Source of the DNA: Candidatus Aminicenantota bacterium | GTDB lineage: Bacteria; Acidobacteriota; Aminicenantia; Aminicenantales; Aminicenantaceae | Assembly: GCA_016926925.1 (NCBI GenBank) | Contig: JAFGNQ010000449.1 | Span: 1 to 17,473 of the forward strand | Length of the DNA: 17,473 bases | Reading direction: 5' to 3' | Shown here: positions 7,136-12,891 of the stretch, piece after piece | Numbering within the stretch: position 1 is the first letter of the stretch | Layout: the number at the start of each line of letters is the position of its first letter | Position numbers and translations under genes: made by a program | Notes under the pieces: generated by a model | Databases searched by the model: none | What the model saw: only the letters and a program-made list of their open reading frames with translations | What the model was told of the DNA's origin: nothing

Positions 7136-8332
7136 ATGAACCGGGCGGGCTTGGTTTGGACGTGGTTATTGATCCTCATGTCCTTTTCTTTTGCTCAAAA
7201 CCTTCCTGAGATAAAGCCTGAAGATGCCGGGATATCCTCAGAGCGGCTCAATCGAGTCCGGCCGCTTATCCTTGAGGCAATCGCCCGGAAAGATTTTCCC
7301 GGTGCTGTTCTCGTTGTGGGAAGAAAAGGCCGCATTGTTTTTCGCGACGCTTTCGGTGAGAGCCAATGGGTGCCTGAGCCGCTGCCCATGAACCCTGAGA
7401 TGATCTTCGACATCTCATCGATCACGAAGCCCGTGGCTACAGCCACCTGCATCATGATTCTGGTAGAGAGCGGAATCATAAGGCTGTGGGATGAGGTCAA
7501 TCATTTTGTCCCTCAATTCCAGGCTTACAGGGAGAAAAACGGAAAAAAAGGCGGTGATGCACGGCTCTGGCATTTGCTCACTCATACCTCGGGACTTCCC
7601 CCTTACCTGGAGCCGGAAGAAATCATCCGAAAGTGCGGCCCCTCGGTCACGACGGAAATACTCGTCGACCATATCGCTCGGATGGAAAAATCAAATCCAC
7701 CTGGGGATGTCTTCCACTACAGTTGCTTAGGCTACATCACTCTAGCCTACATCCTTGAGAAAGTCACCGGTCAGAGTCTCGATCGGTTCGCTGATGAACA
7801 TATCTTCAGGCCGTTGAAGATGAACCGGACTTTTTTCAGCCCTCCCAAAGAGCTTCACAACCTCTGTGTGCCCACAGAAGTGATTGACGGGCAGCCCCTA
7901 ATCGGAGTCGTTCATGATGCTTTAGCCAGGATGCAGTCGGGCGTATCAGGGAATGCCGGACTTTTCTCCACGGCGGACGACCTCGCCGTTTTTGCCCAGA
8001 TGATGCTCAATAATGGAATGCTTCGCGGACGGCGAATCCTGAGTCCTTTGGCGGTAGAGCGGATGACAACCGTTTATCCGGAGGCCTGTTTTTCCGGTCG
8101 GGGGTTGGGCTGGGATCTCAACTCGGCCTATGCGACCAACGGCGGGGATATCTTTGGACCGAATTCCTTTGGCCATTCGGGCTACACGGGTACATCCATT
8201 TGGATCGATCCGGACACCGAGACTTTCGTTATTTTTCTTACGAACCGGGTGCACCCGTCTGACGGTGGCTCTGTCATCGAGATGAGGAGCAAAGTGGCCA
8301 ATGTCGTCGCCGGTTCGATTATAAAGAGGTAA
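7136..8332 (+). CDS. Secreted serine hydrolase, beta-lactamase/class C-like (Pfam Beta-lactamase fold)
   Basis: A 398-residue member of the serine beta-lactamase/D-peptidase/esterase superfamily. A signal peptide (MNRAGLVWTWLLILMSFSFA, cut before Gln21) sends it out of the cytoplasm. The catalytic SxxK motif is SITK at residues 95-98. The second motif, normally Tyr-x-Asn, reads Tyr195-Ser-Cys197 within FHYSCLGYITLAYILE. The third motif is HSGYTGTSIWIDP near residue 345. THTSGLP (149-155) is the usual landmark before the lid. The family includes carboxylesterases, D-amino-acid peptidases and penicillin-binding-like proteins; the activity here cannot be assigned and true beta-lactamase action is unlikely. 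GAGGGG sits five bases before the ATG. It lies 65 bases after the small secreted beta protein, and a strong promoter for the next gene begins just after its stop. Confidence 0.93.
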   Translation: MNRAGLVWTWLLILMSFSFAQNLPEIKPEDAGISSERLNRVRPLILEAIARKDFPGAVLVVGRKGRIVFRDAFGESQWVPEPLPMNPEMIFDISSITKPVATATCIMILVESGIIRLWDEVNHFVPQFQAYREKNGKKGGDARLWHLLTHTSGLPPYLEPEEIIRKCGPSVTTEILVDHIARMEKSNPPGDVFHYSCLGYITLAYILEKVTGQSLDRFADEHIFRPLKMNRTFFSPPKELHNLCVPTEVIDGQPLIGVVHDALARMQSGVSGNAGLFSTADDLAVFAQMMLNNGMLRGRRILSPLAVERMTTVYPEACFSGRGLGWDLNSAYATNGGDIFGPNSFGHSGYTGTSIWIDPDTETFVIFLTNRVHPSDGGSVIEMRSKVANVVAGSIIKR

Positions 8333-8356
8333 CAGGCTCCACGTGCCTTCGAGTTT

Positions 8357-8385
8357 TTGACAAGAGATACCGGCTTTGGTATAAG
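8357..8385 (+). promoter_or_regulatory. Strong sigma-70-like promoter for the 5'-nucleotidase-family gene
   Basis: TTGACA (8357-8362, perfect), spacer 17, TATAAG (8380-8385, five of six). Transcription would begin near 8392, giving a leader of about 42 bases that contains the hairpin at 8403-8417. Confidence 0.75.
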
Positions 8386-8402
8386 CAATTCGCGAGAGTC
8401 TC

Positions 8403-8417
8403 ATCGAGAAACTCGAT
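8403..8417 (+). promoter_or_regulatory. Hairpin in the leader of the 5'-nucleotidase-family gene
   Basis: ATCGAG (8403-8408) and CTCGAT (8412-8417) pair perfectly around the loop AAA. It lies between the promoter and the weak purine-rich ribosome site (about 8421-8430), where it could affect message stability or initiation. No T run follows. Confidence 0.4.
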
Positions 8418-8433
8418 CCAAAGTGAGAGTGTA

Positions 8434-9975
8434 ATGATTGCAGCAAAAATCCTAAGATTCATTTTCCTCGCTTCTCTGCTGATTTTTTCTCTTGATGCCT
8501 GCAGGCGGAATCCCTCAGGTTCGGGATCTCTTCTCATCATTCATTCAAACGATACTCATGGAACCTATCTTCCTTATACCATCGAAGCGGATGGGATTCA
8601 AAGGATGGTCGGCGGCATGGAAGCGGTGAGCCATTACCTGAACGTATTAAGGAATGGGGAAAAAAATGTCCTCCTGATCGATACGGGTGATGTCATGACC
8701 GGCACTTTGGCGACAAAGCTGGAATACCGAGGAGCCAAGGGCGGGGTGATGATGGAATTCATGAATCTCCTTGGTTATGACGTTTGGTGTCCCGGTAATC
8801 ATGCCTTCGACCAGGGACAGGAAAACGTCAAAGCCTTGGTGAAATTAGCTTCCTTTCCCACGGTTCTCTGCAATCTCGTCTATGAAGGAAAAAATGAGTT
8901 GTTCTTTCCCGAAGCCTACCATATTTTTGAAATCGGCAGCATGAAGGTCGGCGTCATAGGCGTCATAGAAGAAAAATTCAAAGTGGAAGTGGATAAAAAA
9001 AGCACGATAGGTCTGGAAGTGCACCCTGTTATCGCCACCCTGAAACCTTATGTCGACCTCTTGGATAAACAGACGGATCTTCTAATCGTGCTCGCTCACG
9101 GTAGATTCGACACCGCTGAGCAAATAGCACAAGATATTTCAGGTATCGATGTGATTCTCGTCGCACAAGAAAATGGCAGGTTTGAGGTAGTGAATGACGT
9201 TTTACTGAAATCCACCTTGGGCCATCAGAGGACGCTGGGGACTCTGCATCTAGAAGTCGGGAAAGACAAAATCGTAGAGTATGATGAAGATATGGTCCGG
9301 CTTTGGGCGGATATCGATTTGAAACCGGCTCCTGAAATCAAGGCCCTGGTCCTGGAGTTTAAGACTCTGATTGATAGCGAGTACGGCAGGGTCATCGGTG
9401 AGTGCCGGGAAGATAGAACGAGAAAAGGATACCCTGTTGAAAGCGCCTTGGGAAATTGGATAACGGATGCCATGAGGTGGAAGACCGGAGCCGAGGTCGC
9501 CTTCCAGAACAGCGGGGGTATTCGGGCAGATATTTCGTCGGGGCCTATAACGGTCGCCGATATCTATGAGATCTCTCCTTTCAACAATACATTGGTTCTG
9601 TTTGAATTGACGGGTCAACAAATCAAGGATGGGCTCGAGACCGATGTGGAACGCGATTGGGACAGATTGCAGGTCTCAGGCATCACATATGCCTACCACC
9701 CCAAGGAGGTCAGGCCTTTTGGGCATAGGGTGGAATCCGTAGAAGTGGGGGGACTTCTTCTGGTGCAAAACGGAAAAGTACTTCATCCGGATAGAGTGTA
9801 TACGGCTGTTACAAATGATTATGTTTTCGGCCAGGCCCAGGCGAAATATTTTGGCTACCCTCTGAAAAGTATGAGGGATACGGAACTTCCTCTGAACCAA
9901 GCGCTGATGGACTGGTTGGCGAAAAACAAACTTCTTGTCTGCGAGATCGAGGGCCGGATTGTCGTGTTGAAATAG
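8434..9975 (+). CDS. 5'-nucleotidase/UshA-family metallophosphoesterase lipoprotein with degenerate metal site
   Basis: A 513-residue two-domain protein. The signal peptide ends in a good lipobox, LDAC (Cys23), so it is a lipoprotein. The N-terminal calcineurin-like domain shows SNDTHG (Asp40, His42), DTGD (Asp86), GNHAFD (Asn122, His123; usually GNHEFD) and LAHGRFD (His222). The last metal motif, normally GHxH or GHSQ after 'GIDVI', is replaced by VAQEN at residues 243-247, so one or two metal ligands are missing. The C-terminal domain is typical, with ALGNWITDAMRW, QNSGGIRADI (358-367) and ISPFNNTLV. The family hydrolyses nucleotides or UDP-sugars outside the cytoplasm; activity of this copy is uncertain. 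The start has only a weak ribosome site (GTGAGAG). It has its own strong promoter upstream and a terminator directly after. Confidence 0.92.
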   Translation: MIAAKILRFIFLASLLIFSLDACRRNPSGSGSLLIIHSNDTHGTYLPYTIEADGIQRMVGGMEAVSHYLNVLRNGEKNVLLIDTGDVMTGTLATKLEYRGAKGGVMMEFMNLLGYDVWCPGNHAFDQGQENVKALVKLASFPTVLCNLVYEGKNELFFPEAYHIFEIGSMKVGVIGVIEEKFKVEVDKKSTIGLEVHPVIATLKPYVDLLDKQTDLLIVLAHGRFDTAEQIAQDISGIDVILVAQENGRFEVVNDVLLKSTLGHQRTLGTLHLEVGKDKIVEYDEDMVRLWADIDLKPAPEIKALVLEFKTLIDSEYGRVIGECREDRTRKGYPVESALGNWITDAMRWKTGAEVAFQNSGGIRADISSGPITVADIYEISPFNNTLVLFELTGQQIKDGLETDVERDWDRLQVSGITYAYHPKEVRPFGHRVESVEVGGLLLVQNGKVLHPDRVYTAVTNDYVFGQAQAKYFGYPLKSMRDTELPLNQALMDWLAKNKLLVCEIEGRIVVLK

Positions 9976-9977
9976 GG

Positions 9978-10009
9978 CTTGGGGTATCCGGCCTCAAGAA
10001 TGTTTTTTT
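9978..10009 (+). terminator. Intrinsic terminator of the 5'-nucleotidase-family gene
   Basis: CTTGGGG (9978-9984) pairs with CCTCAAG (9992-9998), seven pairs with one G-U, loop of seven, followed by AATG and seven T (10003-10009). It begins three bases after the stop codon. Confidence 0.7.
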
Positions 10010-10031
10010 GCCGAACTCCCAACCTGTCGTT

Positions 10032-10685
10032 TCAATATTGGGAATCTCTAAGCACTTCCTCACCCAACTTCCCGAATTCCGGCAGAGGTTTGTGGGTTGA
10101 ATTTTCCGCTCTGATAATCCGTATGGCCCGGATACGGAGGACCTGCGCAGCTTGAATGTCCGCATCGGAATCTCCGTAGAAAATTTGGATGCCGGATTCT
10201 CTAAGAGGCCGAATCTTCGGATTCTCGGAGCTCGAGGAGCCGCAGAAAATGACGTCGTTCGGATTTTCCAGTTTGAACATTTTTGATAATAGAGCCGTCA
10301 AGGTCTCCGTCTCTGTAGGCGGTCTTCCGGTTATGAAAAAAATGGTGTCACCCCGCTGTTTATGAAAAGCTATGAGTTTAAGGGCACTGTCCTTCGGAAG
10401 GCTGAACTCATCGAGGCCGTTGTTCATTTCTTCCCAAAATTCTTTCATGGAAAGATAATCATTTCTTCCCGGTGAATATTTTCTCTGGCCATAGTAGTAG
10501 CCGGGACTTGAGAACAAGACCGTGTCGTCGATGTCGAAACCGACACTCATCGGCGGATAGTTTTGAAGACTTACGGCTATGTCTTTGATGGTGATCCACC
10601 GGATGTCGTCCACTTGGTCGACCGGGGAGCAGCTCAATAGAATTAAACACAGCACGACAGCGAGAAGGGGGATCTTTTTGGGCAT
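10032..10685 (-). CDS. aphA: Class B acid phosphatase (AphA-like, HAD superfamily), lipoprotein
   Basis: A 217-residue protein that matches my memory of E. coli AphA closely through the whole mature part. The HAD nucleophile motif is in VGFDIDDTVLFSSPG (Asp51, Asp53). Further landmarks are FWEEMNNGLDEFSLPK, FFITGR (Thr119), a lysine near 157, the acidic motif IFYGDSDADI (Asp172, Asp174, Asp176) and the C-terminal AENSTHKPLP and GEEVLRDS. The family are Mg-dependent secreted nonspecific phosphomonoesterases and phosphotransferases acting on nucleotides. Unlike the soluble periplasmic E. coli enzyme, this one has a lipobox-type signal (LLSC, Cys19), so it is probably membrane-anchored. AAGGAG stands seven bases before the ATG, and a consensus promoter lies just upstream. 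It is convergent with the 5'-nucleotidase-family gene, which may act on overlapping substrates. Confidence 0.95.
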   Translation of the reverse strand: MPKKIPLLAVVLCLILLSCSPVDQVDDIRWITIKDIAVSLQNYPPMSVGFDIDDTVLFSSPGYYYGQRKYSPGRNDYLSMKEFWEEMNNGLDEFSLPKDSALKLIAFHKQRGDTIFFITGRPPTETETLTALLSKMFKLENPNDVIFCGSSSSENPKIRPLRESGIQIFYGDSDADIQAAQVLRIRAIRIIRAENSTHKPLPEFGKLGEEVLRDSQY

Positions 10686-10714
10686 GGCATATCTCCTTGA
10701 ATAAAATCTGGAAC

Positions 10715-10743
10715 ATTATAGCCGGCCGCAGTCGACTCGTAAA
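10715..10743 (-). promoter_or_regulatory. Promoter of the aphA-like gene
   Basis: Minus strand TTTACG (10743-10738), spacer 17, TATAAT (10720-10715, perfect). Transcription would begin near 10708, giving a leader of some 22 bases before the ATG at 10685. Confidence 0.65.
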
Positions 10744-10767
10744 GGTACAGGAGGGGCTCTTTTATCG

Positions 10768-10801
10768 AAGCGGAAATGCATTTGTTATGCTCGAACCGCT
10801 T
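10768..10801. repeat. Interrupted hairpin in the aphA/phzF-like intergenic region
   Basis: Outer arms AAGCGG (10768-10773) and CCGCTT (10796-10801), inner arms GCAT (10778-10781) and ATGC (10787-10790) around the loop TTGTT. No T run follows on either strand. It sits about 25 bases before the small split ORF and may be an operator or leader structure. Confidence 0.35.
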
Positions 10802-10825
10802 TAAAAAATTATCCGATCGTGATAC

Positions 10826-11001
10826 ATGTTAAACGTTCAGCACTGTCTAAAGCAGCGGCGTGAAGATTTTAATAGGATAACCGCCCTGATGGCAAAAAAG
10901 GGCATGATGTCCGCTACGATGATTCGGGCAAGATCAAGGAAAAAACTTTTCCATCTTACGAAATAGAAGATATCGATGAAAGGATAAGTGAGGATGAATA
11001 A
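10826..11001 (+). CDS. Possible small 58-residue gene split by a frame change at an A AAA AAG heptamer
   Basis: Frame 1 opens at ATG 10826 and reads MLNVQHCLKQRREDFNRI... to ALMAKK at 10900. In this frame it continues for 22 basic residues and stops at a TAG. In the -1 frame the stretch 10900-11001 reads as a coding-like acidic tail (GHDVRYDDSGKIKEKTF, then EIEDIDERISEDE) with no start codon of its own, open only from 10876. The two join exactly at the heptamer A AAA AAG (10894-10900), the slippery site type of E. coli dnaX. The tail's stop (10999-11001) overlaps the ATG of the PhzF-family gene (10994), as in translationally coupled genes. It could be a programmed -1 frameshift, a recent single-base loss in the A6 run, or a sequencing error. 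No ribosome site is evident at 10826, and I do not recognise the protein. Confidence 0.4.
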
Positions 11002-11881
11002 TTATGTTTTTTACATCGTGGACGTTTTTGCTGAAAAAAAATATGCGGGGAACCAACTGGCTGTTTTTCGGTCTGCATGCGGGCTCACGACTTCGGAGAT
11101 GCAGCGGTTCGCCAAGGAAATGAATTATTCAGAAACGACTTTTATCTTGAATGAATCCGAGCGCAGCGGGAGCTACGATGTCCGGATTTTCACGCCCGCA
11201 GAAGAAATCCCCTTTGCCGGCCACCCGACACTTGGGACGGCGTTTATCATACAGCAAGAGATCCTACAAAAACCCGTTGAAAAAGTCGTATTGAACCTGA
11301 AAGTGGGGCAGATCCCTGTCTCTTTAAACTACGATCAAGGTCGACTCGGAGAACTGTGGATGGCACAGCAAAACCCTGTTTTCGGCCGGATCTTGGACAA
11401 GAGAAGCGTAGCCAAATCCCTCAATCTTGAGTCAGAAGACATTGATGACCGCTTTCCCGTCCAAGAGGTATCCACCGGCCTTCCTTTTGTCATTGTTCCC
11501 TTGAAAACACTCGAAGCCGTAAAAAGGGCCAGGTTGATAAGAGAGCTTTTTTTTAACCTCGTCAAGGATGTGGAGGCCAAATGCCCCTTTATTTTTTGCC
11601 CCGAGCCCTATGCTTCAGAGAATGATTTGAATGCCCGGATGTTCGGGGATTATTTCGATATTCCCGAAGATCCCGCAACAGGAAGTGCCAACGGCTGTCT
11701 CGCCGCCTATTTGGTGAAAAATCGCTATTTCGGAGAACCTCGAATCGATGTTCGTGTGGAGCAAGGCTATGAAATCGGAAGGCCATCGCTTCTTTATCTC
11801 AAAGCGGAAGAGAGGAAGGATGCGATAGATGTTCTGGTTGGGGGAAAGGTCTTCTTGGTCGCCAGAGGAGAGTTTGTCTGA
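10994..11881 (+). CDS. PhzF-family isomerase/epimerase
   Basis: A 295-residue member of the PhzF/diaminopimelate-epimerase-fold family, at the usual length. The first half has VDVFAEKKYAGNQLAVF and the catalytic-glutamate segment EMNYSETTFIL (Glu47), followed by FTPAEEIPFAGHPTLGT. The second half has the matching signature EDPATGSANGCLAAYLV. The family catalyses proton-shift isomerisations; apart from phenazine biosynthesis most members have unknown substrates, and nothing here points to phenazines. I prefer the ATG at 10994, which has AAAGGA nine bases upstream, over the in-frame GTG at 10988. The start overlaps the end of the small split ORF by eight bases, so the two may be coupled. The gene ends at 11881 with no obvious terminator. 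Confidence 0.93.
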   Translation: MNNYVFYIVDVFAEKKYAGNQLAVFRSACGLTTSEMQRFAKEMNYSETTFILNESERSGSYDVRIFTPAEEIPFAGHPTLGTAFIIQQEILQKPVEKVVLNLKVGQIPVSLNYDQGRLGELWMAQQNPVFGRILDKRSVAKSLNLESEDIDDRFPVQEVSTGLPFVIVPLKTLEAVKRARLIRELFFNLVKDVEAKCPFIFCPEPYASENDLNARMFGDYFDIPEDPATGSANGCLAAYLVKNRYFGEPRIDVRVEQGYEIGRPSLLYLKAEERKDAIDVLVGGKVFLVARGEFV

Positions 11882-11971
11882 AGCCTGTCCTTCTCCTTCT
11901 GTGACTCAAAAGGTTGGTATTCGCACTTCTTCCCTTTCTCGATAGTCTTATCGCGGAAACGGAAATGCACC

Positions 11972-12002
11972 CACCCGACTTTGTTCTATTGCCAATCGGG
12001 TG
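11972..12002. promoter_or_regulatory. Inverted repeat overlapping the promoter of the DUF4412-like gene (candidate operator)
   Basis: CACCCGA (11972-11978) and TCGGGTG (11996-12002) are perfect complements separated by 17 bases. The right arm lies within the spacer of the promoter at 11989-12018 and the left arm just upstream of the -35, a classic placement for a repressor or activator site. A run of seven A follows, so on the plus strand it is not a terminator. Confidence 0.45.
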
Positions 12003-12018
12003 AAAAAAAGGCTATGAT
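11989..12018 (+). promoter_or_regulatory. Promoter of the DUF4412-like gene
   Basis: TTGCCA (11989-11994), spacer 18, TATGAT (12013-12018), with five of six matches in each box. Transcription would begin near 12025, about 23 bases before the ATG. Confidence 0.6.
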
Positions 12019-12047
12019 AAATAAAGTCATTTTGGAAAGGAGTTCCT

Positions 12048-12785
12048 ATGCGAAAACTTTGTGTAACTTTTTTTGTGCTTTTTCTGTTCTCCGCAATCTT
12101 TCTTTCAGCGGATTTCTACATTCAAAAAAAGACCCATACCGACGCTGTGACCATAATGGGACAGACGCAGCCCGCCAGGGACATTATCACCCACCAGTGG
12201 ATCTCTGCCGATAAAATGGCGAATCTCACAGAAGAACAGTCTTTTGTCATTGATATGGAGAAGAATGTGGTCTTCTGGATCAATAATGTAAAGAAGACCT
12301 ACATGGAAATCGCGCTTCCCATGGACATCTCAAAATACCTCCCCCCACAAGCGGCTCAGATGATGGAGAATATGAGTATCGATGTGTCCGTTGAACCGAC
12401 TAGCGAGACGCTGACCGTGAACGGGAAGAAATGCAAACGATACGACCTCACTATGACCATCATGATGATGATGACCATGGAAATGAAGATGAAGATATGG
12501 GCCACCACCGATGTTCCTTTCGACTGGAAGAAATTCCAGGACAAGATGGTGCAGATGATCAATCCCACGATGCCCTTAGGGCAGGATGCTATCGATGCCT
12601 TCATGAAGATCGAAGGATTCCACATGAAGACGGAGATGGTTATGAACATGATGGGTGCGGACATGAAGACTTTCGATGAGGTCGTCGAGATTGTTGAGAA
12701 AGATGCCCCTCCGGGGACATACACAGTCCCGGAAGGATACACCAAGCAGGAAAAATTTTCCTTTGAAGACATGCAGCGTCGCTAG
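12048..12785 (+). CDS. Methionine-rich secreted protein, DUF4412-like
   Basis: A 245-residue protein with a Sec signal peptide (residues 1 to about 21, ending FLSA). The mature part resembles DUF4412 proteins: a sheet region with ARDIITHQWISADKMANLT and FVIDMEKNVVFWINNVKKTY, a middle VNGKKCKRYDLT hairpin, and the C-terminal PEGYTKQEKFSF. Such proteins are thought to share a LolA/LppX-like half-barrel; their role is unknown. About 27 of some 224 mature residues are methionine, with clusters such as TIMMMMTMEMKMK and MKTEMVMNMMGADMK. This could serve Cu(I) or other soft-metal binding, or pack a hydrophobic cavity. The ATG has AAAGGAG five bases upstream. It has its own promoter with an overlapping inverted repeat and stands alone between the PhzF- and NagA-like genes. 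Confidence 0.85.
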   Translation: MRKLCVTFFVLFLFSAIFLSADFYIQKKTHTDAVTIMGQTQPARDIITHQWISADKMANLTEEQSFVIDMEKNVVFWINNVKKTYMEIALPMDISKYLPPQAAQMMENMSIDVSVEPTSETLTVNGKKCKRYDLTMTIMMMMTMEMKMKIWATTDVPFDWKKFQDKMVQMINPTMPLGQDAIDAFMKIEGFHMKTEMVMNMMGADMKTFDEVVEIVEKDAPPGTYTVPEGYTKQEKFSFEDMQRR

Positions 12786-12849
12786 GCTCTCATTTCTTGC
12801 CCGGCAGTTCTTGATCTAGCGTTCGTTAACTTTCGTTTCCCGGCTCCCT

Positions 12850-12880
12850 TCGACACTGAAGCACGCGATCTGACTATAAT
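12850..12880 (+). promoter_or_regulatory. Promoter directly abutting the nagA-like start codon
   Basis: TATAAT (12875-12880, perfect) with TCGACA (12850-12855) at a long 19-base spacing. The expected transcription start is about 12887-12889, only three to five bases before the GTG at 12892, so the message would be nearly leaderless. Confidence 0.55.
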
Positions 12881-12891
12881 TATTTCGTATC

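Noticed and set aside
7946..8446. Minus-strand open frame over the end of the serine hydrolase gene
   Set aside because: It covers the HSGYTGTS motif region of a real gene and the next gene's promoter, with no features of its own.
12440..12500. ATG-rich repeat-like stretch in the DUF4412-like gene, as a possible microsatellite
   Set aside because: It is explained by a run of methionine codons within an intact gene; the repeat is imperfect and short.
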